From Aquimarina aquimarini (GTDB taxonomy: Bacteria > Bacteroidota > Bacteroidia > Flavobacteriales > Flavobacteriaceae), in NCBI RefSeq assembly GCF_900299535.1, contig NZ_OMKE01000033.1:1-64000 (forward strand): a stretch of 64,000 bases of DNA, given 5' to 3'. The notes beneath the pieces are model-generated. The model worked only from the letters and a program-made list of their open reading frames with translations. It searched no databases and was not told the DNA's origin. The position numbers and the translations under genes were made by a program. Shown here piece by piece: positions 1 through 9,675 of the stretch (its first letter is position 1; every line of letters starts with the position of its first letter).

Positions 1-294
1 CAATGTAATTATCTTGGTAATAAAGACCAATCAATCAGGTAGTTTTTCGATAAAACACTGTTTTATACAGATAAAAATCACGTATTATAATACCGTGACC
101 TATTTGCCTTACACACTTATCAAAATATAAGCCTTCTACCCCCCTTACTTTTCATAAGTATCTAGTCACCTTCCTCTAACAATTAACAAACTTTCACATT
201 TATTTTGCTTTTCATTCTTAAGGGTAGATTCTAATATCACGGTCTTTAGTACTATATACAAACTCAATATTAATTATAATTATTCTTAAGACCT
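1..294. other. Non-coding leader of the first SusC gene
   Basis: I see no open frame or RNA gene here. The stretch is very AT-rich and leads directly into the SusC start at 295, so it probably holds that gene's promoter and 5' untranslated region. I could not place a convincing TAnnTTTG element. The regulator expected for an STN-bearing receptor is not in this leader and would have to lie left of the window. Confidence 0.5.
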
Positions 295-3200
295 ATGAAA
301 AAAGAAGTAATAATTAATAAGAGGAGCTGTAGGCTTTTCTTATTACAACAATTCAAAAAGAAGCTTCTTCTTATTTTATTCCTGATTCCTATACTAGGAG
401 TAGCAGCAAAAAACAATGGCAAATACACCAAATTAAGTGTCGAACTAACTCAGGTTTCTATTTTGGATTTTTTTGATGAAATCGAACAAAAAACAGATTT
501 CAAATTTCTATTTAACACAAAAGATATTGATCCCGAAAAAAAGATATCAATTCGTGCTATGAATAAAGCACTGGATGAAATCCTCTATTCGGTACTAAAA
601 AAAGAGAGCTTACAACATCTTTTTGTAAAAAAACAGATTGTAATCAAACCATTGCTCATTGATAAAGATAATGACCAATCAGGAATTAGTGGTATTGTTA
701 CCAATGGAAAAGGAAAACCGCTATCTGGAGTCAATATTCTTGTCAAAGGGTCACAAACAGGCACCGTTACTCAAAGTGATGGTACATATTCTATACAAGC
801 GACTATTGGAGATATATTGGTGTTTTCTCTTTTGGGTTTTACTACTCATGAAGAAAAAATAACACAAGAAGACAATCTACATATTACCCTTGTTTCTGAG
901 AATATAGAACTAGATAAAGTAGTTCTTGTTGGATACGGAAAAATGAATGAAAAAGATGTATCTAGTGCTATAAAATCTATAGATGCCGAGAAAATAAAAT
1001 TACCAGTAACCAATAGCCTTGATCGCCTTTTTGGAGGAAAAATAGCAGGGCTCAATGCGGTACAAATATCAGGAAGCCCAGGTGCAGGAGCTGTGGTAAA
1101 TATAAGAGGTAGAACTTCTTTTAGAGGTATCAATCAACCTTTATATATAGTAGATGGAGTTCCTCTTGTTATAGAGGATAATCTTCCTGAACATTTTAAT
1201 AATGGTCATGGTGCTATCTTTAAAACCAACCCATTAGAACTCATTGATCCATCAGATATACTTAAAGTAGAGGTTCTCAAAGATGCTGCAGCCGCTTCTA
1301 TTTATGGATCGAGAGCTGCAAATGGGGTAATTTTGATTACCACTAAACGAGGTAAAAAAAACCATAAACCTCAAGTTACCTTACAGTATACCTACTCTGC
1401 AAATCAACCTGTTGGTAAACATAATTTATTAAATGCCCAGGAGTATAAAGATATGATGATTGCTACTGCCAGAACAACGCTACAAACAGATACTACCAAT
1501 CCTCTTGCCAATGAAATTATCGATCCCGTATCTGGTAATGTCAATTCTGATTATTTTATGAATAGTGATACAGATTGGCAGGATTTGGCCTTGAGAAATC
1601 ATGCAGATGTTCAAAATGTAAATCTTAATGTATCGGGAGGTAGCGAATCTAGTAATTATTTTTTCTCTCTCGGAAAAACAGAACAAGAAGGAATATTTAT
1701 CTATGAAGATTACTCAAAATATAATATGAGATTGAATTATGATACTACCATTCTAAATACATTGAAAGTCGGTGGGGGATTAAGTTATCAAACCTCTAAT
1801 CATGATAATATTGATATAAATTCTCTGGATTTTGCTTTCTATGTAAGGCCTGATATTCCTGCCAGAACAGATGATGGTTCTTTATTTATTCTAAATGATA
1901 AAGAGTATAATAATATTTTATCTAAAATAGATAAGGTGAAAAATAAAAATCAAGCACTTAATATCTCTAGTAATGTCTATGCCGAGTTACGTTTTTTTAA
2001 ACATTTTGCCTTAAAATCTGCAATCTATACTACTATTGCCGATAGTAAAGTTTCACGATTTTATGGTTTAGGCCAATATGATCAACGATCTGATAATAAT
2101 AGTCGCACACAAAATCATACTTGGGAGAACATCCTTACCTATAACAAATCATTCAACAAACACCGTATTACTCCCCTACTAGGAACTACTCTAGATTATA
2201 GGCAATTGGATTTACAGGGAGCAATCTATTTTGGGTTTCCATCTCCTGTATTTAATAATGATGCAGGGTTGGCAGAAGATGTAACCAATATTTTTCAACA
2301 TATTACAGAGAGTCGACTACATTCTTATTTTGGAAGAATCAATTATAATTACGACAAACGATACTATCTTTCTATAACCAATCGTGCAGATGGGTATTCA
2401 AAATTTGGGGTAAATAAACGATGGGCATATTTCCCATCACTAGCCGTTTCCTGGAGTATCGCAAACGAGTCTTTTTTAAGTAATATCGATGCTATAAATG
2501 AACTAAGGCTCAGGTTTTCTGTTGGGCGTACGGGACGAGCCAACCTTCCTGATTTTGCTAATCAACGATTTTATAGTACTGCTATTGATAATGTTTATAC
2601 CAATATTGGAGATATCAAAGGGATTGCTCTAACCAATATCCCTGATAAAAATATAGGTTGGGAAACAACAGAAGAGATAAACTATGGGATCAATACCTCA
2701 GTATTCAACTCTAGGATATCACTACAAGCAGATTATTTTAAAAAATCTTCTACTGGAATGATTATGTATAAAAAATTATTACCCTCTTCAGGCTTCAATA
2801 ATCAATTAACTAACTCTAAAAGCGTTATAGAAAACAAAGGGCTAGAAATCGAATTAGAAGCAAAAATCATCACTGCAAAAGAGCTACAATGGGATTCTTC
2901 TTTTAATATTAGTTTTATAAAAAATACTATTAAAAAAGCTGATGGCTCTCTATTTACAGGGCTAAGTTATAGACTGAATGAAGGAGAGTCTATGGGAGCT
3001 ATATCTGCTTTTGTAAGCGATGGGATTTTTAAAACCCAAGAAGAAATAGACAACCATGCTTTTCAAGAAGGAGCTCAAATCGGGGATTTGAAATATGTAG
3101 ATATCAACGAGGATGGAATCATAGATTTTAGTGATTTTAAAGTTGTTGGAGATAATCTGCCTCAGTTTTTTGGAGGATGGAACAATGCAGTCCGATTTAA

Positions 3201-3672
3201 TAATTTTGAACTGGGAATAGACCTACAGTTTAGTTATGGAGCAAAAAAGCAATGGGCTCCATTAGAATCTGTCATAAGTCAATATAAAGGAGATAATATT
3301 ACTCATGCTATGTACGAAAACACATGGTCTCCAGGAAAACCAGATACCAAATACCCACAATTAAGATTTAATAGACGTGGAAATTTTAATCGATCTACAG
3401 ATGCCTTGGTAGAAGATGCTTCTTATATACGGTTGCGTAATATCTCTTTGCGATACCATCTTCCTACAAAGTTTTTAAATAAACTTGGAATTAGTCAGGC
3501 AAGTATCTATACCAATACGCTCAATTTGATCACATGGACTCCCTACCCTGGTATAGACCCCGAAGGAGTAAACTCTAGCAATCTCGCAGTGAGCAGCTTT
3601 AATACAACAAGAGATTACAATGGGTATCCTATAACAAGGACATTCTCTTGGGGCATAAACATTTCATTATAA
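295..3672 (+). CDS. SusC/RagA-type TonB-dependent receptor with STN domain
   Basis: Outer-membrane TonB-dependent transporter of 1125 residues, the barrel half of a SusCD complex. After a basic N-terminus and hydrophobic export segment (about residues 18-38) comes an STN (secretin/TonB short N-terminal) domain at about 45-120. Next is a carboxypeptidase-regulatory-like domain (about 130-200, with SGVNILVKG), then a plug at about 210-350 with YIVDGVPL and SIYGSRAANGVILITT, both SusC signatures. The rest is a beta-barrel ending in an aromatic-rich strand. The SusD partner starts 22 bases downstream. In this family STN domains normally signal to a FecR-type anti-sigma factor and an ECF sigma factor; neither is adjacent on the right, so any partner lies outside the window. 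The substrate cannot be read from sequence. Confidence 0.95.
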   Translation: MKKEVIINKRSCRLFLLQQFKKKLLLILFLIPILGVAAKNNGKYTKLSVELTQVSILDFFDEIEQKTDFKFLFNTKDIDPEKKISIRAMNKALDEILYSVLKKESLQHLFVKKQIVIKPLLIDKDNDQSGISGIVTNGKGKPLSGVNILVKGSQTGTVTQSDGTYSIQATIGDILVFSLLGFTTHEEKITQEDNLHITLVSENIELDKVVLVGYGKMNEKDVSSAIKSIDAEKIKLPVTNSLDRLFGGKIAGLNAVQISGSPGAGAVVNIRGRTSFRGINQPLYIVDGVPLVIEDNLPEHFNNGHGAIFKTNPLELIDPSDILKVEVLKDAAAASIYGSRAANGVILITTKRGKKNHKPQVTLQYTYSANQPVGKHNLLNAQEYKDMMIATARTTLQTDTTNPLANEIIDPVSGNVNSDYFMNSDTDWQDLALRNHADVQNVNLNVSGGSESSNYFFSLGKTEQEGIFIYEDYSKYNMRLNYDTTILNTLKVGGGLSYQTSNHDNIDINSLDFAFYVRPDIPARTDDGSLFILNDKEYNNILSKIDKVKNKNQALNISSNVYAELRFFKHFALKSAIYTTIADSKVSRFYGLGQYDQRSDNNSRTQNHTWENILTYNKSFNKHRITPLLGTTLDYRQLDLQGAIYFGFPSPVFNNDAGLAEDVTNIFQHITESRLHSYFGRINYNYDKRYYLSITNRADGYSKFGVNKRWAYFPSLAVSWSIANESFLSNIDAINELRLRFSVGRTGRANLPDFANQRFYSTAIDNVYTNIGDIKGIALTNIPDKNIGWETTEEINYGINTSVFNSRISLQADYFKKSSTGMIMYKKLLPSSGFNNQLTNSKSVIENKGLEIELEAKIITAKELQWDSSFNISFIKNTIKKADGSLFTGLSYRLNEGESMGAISAFVSDGIFKTQEEIDNHAFQEGAQIGDLKYVDINEDGIIDFSDFKVVGDNLPQFFGGWNNAVRFNNFELGIDLQFSYGAKKQWAPLESVISQYKGDNITHAMYENTWSPGKPDTKYPQLRFNRRGNFNRSTDALVEDASYIRLRNISLRYHLPTKFLNKLGISQASIYTNTLNLITWTPYPGIDPEGVNSSNLAVSSFNTTRDYNGYPITRTFSWGINISL

Positions 3673-3693
3673 ATAAATACAAAACTCAAAATC

Positions 3694-5079
3694 ATGAAAT
3701 ACATATATAAAATTGTTGTACTTATCCTAGTACTATTCGTCTTTTCTTGTGAACCAATAGGGAGCTTAGATGATGTAGAAATCAATGGTCAAGTACCCGT
3801 GGATCAAGCTTATGAAAATGGTGATATTATAGAGTCTGCATTAATAGGCTCATATGCGTCTTTAAGAAAAATACTCCCAATGCCCTCTTACTTATCTGCG
3901 ATGAGTATATCAGGGCAAGAATCTATACACAGCGATAGAGAGGATGCTTTTTTAAATAATACCCTGAGCATAAAAAGTGGTACTATTCTACGTGTTTATT
4001 CTGGTATGTATCGTACACTAGCAAATGTGAATGAACTCATTACCAGAGTTCCTAAGACAAGTAATACTATTTTATCAGAAAATGATAAAAAAAGAGTGCT
4101 GGGAGAGGCAAAATTCATCAAAGCTTTAAGCCATTTTTACCTATTGCGTATGTATGGTCAGTTTTATGATATCAATTCAGCATATGGGATCATTTTAGAC
4201 CCTGCTGCACTGGATCAAAATAACCGCCTTATTCCTCAACCCAGAAATACTGTAGCAGAAGTATATCAGTCTATCTTGGCAAATCTTGATGAAGTGCTTA
4301 TAAGTGGTATCCCAACAGAAGGAGATGCATCTAGAGCTACCATAATGGCAGCCAAAGCACTCAAAGCAAAAGTATTGTTATTTATGAATCGATATTCAGA
4401 ATCCATTACGCTATCGCAGGATTTCTTAAATTTTGAGTTTACAGAAGATTATAAAGATATTTTTGCCAAAGCTCATACCGCTACAGAGGTGTTGTTTGCT
4501 ACCCCTACCGATTATTCTATGGGTAATCATCAAGGACAAGGATTTACAGGAGGCATTATTCCTGGATCTGAAACATTAAATGCACTCCATGAAACTGAAG
4601 GTGATACGATTAGAAGATCTACCACTGCAACCAATGTAAGCATACAGGAAATGACGGGATTTAAATGGAATTTCTTTTATGACAACCCTCCTGCTATTAT
4701 GCATTTACGTACTTCTGAAATTTTATTGATATATGCCGAAGCAAAAACTCGTAAAACAATAGAAGAAGGAGGAACTCTAAGTGATATAGCGGATGCAATT
4801 GCTCAAGTAAACAAAATAAGAAGTAGAGTCAATCTGCCAGAAAAAAATCCAACCAGCTTGGTAGAGTTTCTAGAGATAATTCGTCTAGAAAAACTTATGG
4901 AATTGTATTATGAAAATGGAGAGGATTGGTTTGATCTAGTTCGATACCATATTGCAGGAGATATCTCTATTGGCAGTATCAAACCAACTATATCCAATTC
5001 TAATCAGTTTATACTACCTATCCCTTTTGATGAAATAGAATTGGGAGAAGGGATTATCAAACAAAACCCTGGATATTGA
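3694..5079 (+). CDS. SusD/RagB family nutrient-binding lipoprotein
   Basis: Surface-exposed lipoprotein of 461 residues that caps the SusC barrel and binds substrate. The N-terminus is a lipoprotein signal peptide with the lipobox FSC and acylated Cys at residue 19. The body is helical, as in the SusD TPR-like fold. It has the recurring LGEAKFIKALSHFYLLRMYGQF-type segment near residues 135-155 (quoted in part) and a C-terminal ENGEDWFDLVRYH stretch near 406-418 typical of the family. It follows its SusC partner by 22 bases with no terminator between them, so they are co-transcribed. A very strong hairpin follows at 5109-5161. The substrate is unknown: no glycoside hydrolase, peptidase or other catabolic gene is beside it. 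Confidence 0.93.
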   Translation: MKYIYKIVVLILVLFVFSCEPIGSLDDVEINGQVPVDQAYENGDIIESALIGSYASLRKILPMPSYLSAMSISGQESIHSDREDAFLNNTLSIKSGTILRVYSGMYRTLANVNELITRVPKTSNTILSENDKKRVLGEAKFIKALSHFYLLRMYGQFYDINSAYGIILDPAALDQNNRLIPQPRNTVAEVYQSILANLDEVLISGIPTEGDASRATIMAAKALKAKVLLFMNRYSESITLSQDFLNFEFTEDYKDIFAKAHTATEVLFATPTDYSMGNHQGQGFTGGIIPGSETLNALHETEGDTIRRSTTATNVSIQEMTGFKWNFFYDNPPAIMHLRTSEILLIYAEAKTRKTIEEGGTLSDIADAIAQVNKIRSRVNLPEKNPTSLVEFLEIIRLEKLMELYYENGEDWFDLVRYHIAGDISIGSIKPTISNSNQFILPIPFDEIELGEGIIKQNPGY

Positions 5080-5108
5080 TTCTTCAGGTTTTTAATTTTG
5101 AACTTATT

Positions 5109-5161
5109 AAAACAATATCAAATATCGAAGACAATTTGTCTTCGATATTTGATATTGTTTT
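5109..5161 (+). terminator. 26-bp perfect inverted repeat, SusCD terminator
   Basis: Positions 5109-5134 are exactly complementary to 5136-5161 around a single central base. The downstream arm ends in TTTT and runs into more T, as expected of a factor-independent terminator. It begins 30 bases after the SusD stop codon. The arms are unusually long; see findings. Confidence 0.85.
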
Positions 5162-5289
5162 TACAACTATTTTTCTACCACTGACAGATGGTAAAAATTC
5201 CTTAGTTTTGGGTGCATCAACTATATATACCACTAGGTACATTACCTAAAGATCATTTAAATACTATATATTGAACCAAAATCTTCTAT

Positions 5290-5784
5290 ATGAAATATAC
5301 ACCCGAAGATGATTTCTCTTATTATTATGAATGGGCTAATGGTGATAGTTTATCAACACTTTTTGATACAACAGCTACCTTTACCTTTTTAAGAACAATC
5401 AATGAAGAAAAGGCTACATATCGTTATCAACCCAATAAATGGAGTATAAAACAAGTAATAGGACATATTACCGATCATGAAAGGATAAAAATGTTTAGGG
5501 CATTTAGACTGAGTAGAAATGAGGATATCCAGCTATGGGGCTACGATCAAAATTTTCTAACTGATAATAGCCGTTTTGATGAGTTGACACTAGAGCTTTT
5601 GATCACCGATTTTTATAATGTAAGAAAATCATCGTTAAGCTTTATCGAGACTTTATCAGAATCTCAATTAACCAAAACAGGTTTAGCGCAACAGCGCCAA
5701 ATTACATTAATAGATTTTATAAAATCAATTGTTGGTCATGAAAGACATCATTTAGATATAATTAAGGGTAGATACCTCAAATAA
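5290..5784 (+). CDS. DinB-like domain protein
   Basis: A 164-residue cytoplasmic protein of the DinB/DUF664-like four-helix superfamily. Members often bind a metal through three histidines and include thiol-dependent transferases. The segment around residues 45-65 (KWSIKQVIGHITDHERI) has the usual W-S-x-x-x-x-x-x-H-x-x-D-x-E pattern. A second conserved part, VGHERHHLDII near 148-158, supplies the C-terminal histidines. Together these give plausible metal ligands near residues 55, 149 and 153. Size is normal for the family. It stands alone between the SusCD terminator and an AraC-type gene 59 bases downstream. The reaction and partner thiol are not known. Confidence 0.85.
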   Translation: MKYTPEDDFSYYYEWANGDSLSTLFDTTATFTFLRTINEEKATYRYQPNKWSIKQVIGHITDHERIKMFRAFRLSRNEDIQLWGYDQNFLTDNSRFDELTLELLITDFYNVRKSSLSFIETLSESQLTKTGLAQQRQITLIDFIKSIVGHERHHLDIIKGRYLK

Positions 5785-5843
5785 GAAACAACTCTTATCG
5801 GTAATTTTGAAGCACTATATATCAAGGCCTAATAATCGACTTT

Positions 5844-6953
5844 ATGACATTTAACATTATTGAATTATTAAGTATTTTTATTGTCTTTTTATTTTTGTTT
5901 TTTGTAGCATATTTACTTATTACTAAAACGAATAAAAAGTTAAGCAACTTACTATTTGCAGTATACTTATTTATTGTTGCACTAGATTTTTCTGCATATT
6001 TTTATCCTAAATTCATAACGCTATCATACACTGGTGAAATGATACGGATGGAAGTCTTAGCAGGTCTCAAAGCTCCTATACTATACTTATATATCATTTC
6101 AGTATTATATGATAATTTTAAAATTAAAATTAAACATATACTCTTATTCGTTCCCCTTTTTATTAATTTAATAATACTCTACCCTACTTTTTTTAATATT
6201 AGTATTGATCAACAAAAATTATTTATTGAAAATTACTACAATCAACCAGAAGGTATATTTATTACTTTTTTTGGATATATTATTGGTTTTGCTTTTTTGT
6301 TTACTGGAGTTTATCAAGTTATGCGCTATCAGAAAATTGTAAAACAAAATTATTCCAATTCAAATGTTTTTATAAACTACACTTGGCTAAAACAATTTCT
6401 AATAATTAGTATTATCATTTCGCTAATTACATTATCAAAAAGTATTTATAGGTTTACGTATAATACTGTTGAGACGACAAACAACTTACGTATTGCCATG
6501 TTATTATTTAGCGTAGTTTTCATTTCATGGGTATTTAGCAAAGCACTTTTTGCCCCAAAAACATTTCAAGGAATAGATATAGGTTTATTACCTATTAAAG
6601 AAGGACCAAATAGCATTGAAGATATACGTGTTGAAAGTATAAAACAATTTATGCTAGACAAAGAACCGTATCTGGATGCATCCTTAACTCTTCAAAAATT
6701 AGCCAATCAATTAAATATTCCTTCACGAGAATTATCTGTTTTAATTAATCAACATATGGATACCCATTTTTTTGATTTTGTAAATGAATATCGAATAAAA
6801 AAGGCGATGCAAAAATTAAAAAATCCATCATTTAAAAAACATACAATTCAGGAGATCATGTATGATGTAGGCTTTAATTCTAAGACTCCTTTTAATACTG
6901 CATTCAAAAAACATACAAATACAACACCTTCTTTATACAGAAAAAACAGCTGA
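5844..6953 (+). CDS. AraC family regulator with N-terminal membrane domain
   Basis: A 369-residue DNA-binding protein anchored in the inner membrane. About the first 235 residues form roughly seven hydrophobic helices joined by short loops, starting directly after the Met. The last 100 or so residues are a typical AraC double helix-turn-helix: LTLQKLANQLNIPSRELSVLINQH near 282-305 (quoted in part) and IQEIMYDVGFNSKTPFNTAFKKH near 336-358. This 7TM-AraC architecture is common in Bacteroidota and usually regulates a neighbouring gene. Here the neighbour on the same strand is the serine beta-lactamase-like lipoprotein 107 bases downstream, so that is the most likely target, by inference only. 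Nothing shows what the membrane part senses. Confidence 0.9.
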   Translation: MTFNIIELLSIFIVFLFLFFVAYLLITKTNKKLSNLLFAVYLFIVALDFSAYFYPKFITLSYTGEMIRMEVLAGLKAPILYLYIISVLYDNFKIKIKHILLFVPLFINLIILYPTFFNISIDQQKLFIENYYNQPEGIFITFFGYIIGFAFLFTGVYQVMRYQKIVKQNYSNSNVFINYTWLKQFLIISIIISLITLSKSIYRFTYNTVETTNNLRIAMLLFSVVFISWVFSKALFAPKTFQGIDIGLLPIKEGPNSIEDIRVESIKQFMLDKEPYLDASLTLQKLANQLNIPSRELSVLINQHMDTHFFDFVNEYRIKKAMQKLKNPSFKKHTIQEIMYDVGFNSKTPFNTAFKKHTNTTPSLYRKNS

Positions 6954-7060
6954 TAATTAGCGTTTTGCATAAAGCAGCACTCATTCATAATAAAGTAGAA
7001 CGCTTTTTTTCACCCTAAATAGCACTTTTGTTTTTTAAAAAATCAAAAAAAATAGAATTC

Positions 7061-8782
7061 ATGAAAAAATATTTTACGATCTTATTATTCCTATCTCAAA
7101 TCATACTATCTGGATGCCTAGCTCAAGGCATAGATATCTCAGAAGAAGTTAAGAACAACATCAAATCTCGTATCAAAAATGGTACTAATACAGGGATAGT
7201 TGTAGGAGTTATTACTTCTGATGGAGTAACTTATTATAGTCATGGCGTAAGATCATTAGAAACTAATGTCCCTGTAGATGAAAATTCTATATTTGAGATT
7301 GGCTCTATCTCAAAAACTTTTACAGGAATTTTATTGGCCAATATGGCCGTAAATGGTGAGTTGAATTTAAAAACCCCTCTGCAAAGCCTTCTTCCTGATA
7401 GTATCACAGCTCCCAAAAGAAATGGAGAATCAATCAGATTACACCATCTATCCAATCACACCTCATCATTTCCTAGAATGCCAGATAACTTCACTCCTTC
7501 TAATCCTGCAAATCCTTATGTTGATTATTCAGAAAAACAATTATACTCTTTCTTAAACAGCTATCAACTTACTCGAGATATCGGTTCTAAATATGAATAT
7601 TCTAATTATGCTTCGGGTTTGTTAGGTCATCTATTGGCTAATAAAAATAACATGAGTTATGAAAAGCTAATGATAAAGGTTATTGCCAACCCACTCAAAC
7701 TAGAAAATACTCGTATCACCTTTACTCCTAAAATGAAGAAAAACTTAGCTATAGGACATAGTGCTGGAATAGAAGTAGAAAATTGGGACATTACCACTTT
7801 AGCTGGTGCAGGAGCAATTCGTTCTTCTGCTGTTGATATGATTAAGTATCTAGCAGCTAATATGGGGTTAAAAAAAGGGAATCTATACCCTGCTATGCAG
7901 TTGTCCCATAAAAATTCAAGAAGTGCTGGTAGTAACCCAATGGTAGGGTTAGGATGGCATATTATGCAACGTGATGAATTAGAAATTATTTGGCATAATG
8001 GAGGTACTGGAGGATATCGAGCATTTGTAGGTTTTATTAAAGGTGGTAATAAAGGTGTTGTGGTACTCACAAACTCAAAAGTTGGGGTTGATGATATCGG
8101 AACCCATTTATTAGACTCTACATCAGCATTAGACAAACCAAAAAAACCATCTATTGGTACTTATCTTAAAAATAGTATCGAAAACAAAGGGATTGAAATG
8201 GCTATAAAAACTTATTGGGAATTAAAGAAAAATCAAACCGACACATATGATTTTGGAGAAAATCAATTGAATACTTTGGGGTATTATTATCTTGGAAAAG
8301 GAGATATTGAAAAAGCTATTTCAATATTCAAAATAAATACAATAGCATTTCCTAATTCTTCAAATGTATACAATAGTTATGGTGAAGCATTGGTAAAAAA
8401 CAATGAAAAAACAAAAGCTATTACCAGTTATACAAAATCTATTGAACTCAACCCTGGTAATACTAATAGTATCACAATGCTTAAAAAATTAGGAGTAGAA
8501 ACAAAAGGTCTAATAAAAAAAATAAATATCAAAGATGCAATTCTAGAAAACTATATAGGTAATTATGAGCATGCTGGTTTTGTTATGGCTATTACCAAAG
8601 ATGGTAAACAAATGAAAATTCAAATAACAGGGCAAGAAAAAATTGATATGTATCCTATATCTGAAAATGTTTTTTATTTAAAAGTAGCTTTAGCCAACAT
8701 TACATTTAATAAAAATAAAAAGGGTAAGGTTGAGAGCTTGACTTTATCACAAAACGGAGAAGATATTATTTACAAAAGATAA
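7061..8782 (+). CDS. Serine beta-lactamase-like hydrolase lipoprotein with TPR
   Basis: I take the ATG at 7061 as start because a lipoprotein signal peptide with lipobox LSGC (Cys19) begins there. A TTG at 7028 would add 11 charged residues ahead of it. Of 573 residues, about 25-360 form a class C beta-lactamase/penicillin-binding fold. All three active-site motifs are present: SISK (nucleophile Ser82, Lys85), YSN (Tyr180-Asn182) and HNG near 312. About residues 395-475 hold one or two TPR units. The last 90 residues are a beta-rich domain as found at the C-terminus of many such Bacteroidota hydrolases. Members include esterases and D-amino-acid peptidases, so this should not be read as antibiotic resistance. 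The AraC-type gene upstream may control it. Confidence 0.88.
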   Translation: MKKYFTILLFLSQIILSGCLAQGIDISEEVKNNIKSRIKNGTNTGIVVGVITSDGVTYYSHGVRSLETNVPVDENSIFEIGSISKTFTGILLANMAVNGELNLKTPLQSLLPDSITAPKRNGESIRLHHLSNHTSSFPRMPDNFTPSNPANPYVDYSEKQLYSFLNSYQLTRDIGSKYEYSNYASGLLGHLLANKNNMSYEKLMIKVIANPLKLENTRITFTPKMKKNLAIGHSAGIEVENWDITTLAGAGAIRSSAVDMIKYLAANMGLKKGNLYPAMQLSHKNSRSAGSNPMVGLGWHIMQRDELEIIWHNGGTGGYRAFVGFIKGGNKGVVVLTNSKVGVDDIGTHLLDSTSALDKPKKPSIGTYLKNSIENKGIEMAIKTYWELKKNQTDTYDFGENQLNTLGYYYLGKGDIEKAISIFKINTIAFPNSSNVYNSYGEALVKNNEKTKAITSYTKSIELNPGNTNSITMLKKLGVETKGLIKKINIKDAILENYIGNYEHAGFVMAITKDGKQMKIQITGQEKIDMYPISENVFYLKVALANITFNKNKKGKVESLTLSQNGEDIIYKR

Positions 8783-8813
8783 AACCTTTACCAACAAATA
8801 ATTATAACAAAAA

Positions 8814-8848
8814 AAGAAACTACATAGTGGGTTTACTATTTGTTTCTT
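8814..8848 (+). terminator. Terminator of the beta-lactamase-like gene
   Basis: AAGAAAC at 8814-8820 pairs with GTTTCTT at 8842-8848. An inner helix forms from ATAGT (8824-8828) and ACTAT (8835-8839). It lies 31 bases after the stop codon. The T-tract after it is poor, so termination may be inefficient. Confidence 0.5.
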
Positions 8849-9048
8849 ATTACTTAAAGAAAGTATTGCAACAAAATAATAACTTGTTTTGTATGAGAAT
8901 AGAGCTATCAAAAATATCAAATTGCGATATTTGATCTAAGTTTTTGTAAAAATGATGCCATAAGTTATTTTGGAAAATTAAACTACTATAAAGATGGATC
9001 TGTAATAAAGACAGATACTATAATTAATCTGTGTAAAAAAAGAAATAA

Positions 9049-9468
9049 GTGAACGATACAATTCCTGAAATTAAACAAATTACCACTGCTGAAACTTTAC
9101 CTATTAGACACAAAGTTATGTGGCCCAATAAGCCGATAGCATATGTTGCTCTACCAAATGATAAAGATGCAAGACATTTTGGTTTATTTGTAAATAAAGA
9201 GATAACATCTATACTATCTCTATTTGTAGAGAATAACGAAGCTCAATTTAGAAAATTCGCAACATTAATTGAGTTTCAGGGATTAGGGTATGGAACAATA
9301 TTATTAAAAAACATAATAGATCTAATAGAAAAAGAAGGAATTAGAAAATTATGGTGTAATGCACGAGTAGAAAAATCAAAATTCTATGAGAGATTCAACT
9401 TAAAAACCACAGATAAAAAATTTGAGAAAGGTGGGATCGAATATGTAATTATGGAAAAAACTTTCTAA
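9049..9468 (+). CDS. GNAT family N-acetyltransferase
   Basis: A 139-residue protein with the GNAT fold, which transfers an acetyl group from acetyl-CoA to an amine. The cofactor loop is seen in EFQGLGYGTILLKNII (about residues 75-90), matching the Q/R-x-x-G-x-G/A motif A, followed by a strand with the conserved LWCNAR near 99-104. Final strand and SKFYERFNLKTT match the C-terminal half of small GNATs. The start is GTG at 9049. A TAA stop lies immediately before it in frame and the next in-frame ATG would remove about 22 residues of the fold, so GTG is preferred. Flanked by non-coding DNA on both sides; the substrate is unknown. Confidence 0.85.
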   Translation: MNDTIPEIKQITTAETLPIRHKVMWPNKPIAYVALPNDKDARHFGLFVNKEITSILSLFVENNEAQFRKFATLIEFQGLGYGTILLKNIIDLIEKEGIRKLWCNARVEKSKFYERFNLKTTDKKFEKGGIEYVIMEKTF

Positions 9469-9675
9469 TACAATTTTCTAAGCAAGAAAACCTCTACAAA
9501 ATCATTCAAGAAATTAAAAATCAACAAAATATAATAAGGTAAGTATTTATTATTATCAAGTATTAATGCCTAATTAATTTGGTATAAAACCTATGTGTCG
9601 AAAAAAAATATGGGTAGAGGGTGTAACAAATACTGTTTTTTTTATCAAAGGGATAGAACATAAAAAAATAACAGT

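Noticed and set aside
7028-7060. TTG start 33 bases upstream for the beta-lactamase-like gene
   Set aside because: It would place charged residues ahead of the signal peptide and lipobox, whereas ATG at 7061 gives a canonical lipoprotein.
7061-8782. Antibiotic-resistance beta-lactamase
   Set aside because: The fold and motifs are those of the wider serine hydrolase family, with TPR and an extra C-terminal domain, so resistance cannot be inferred.
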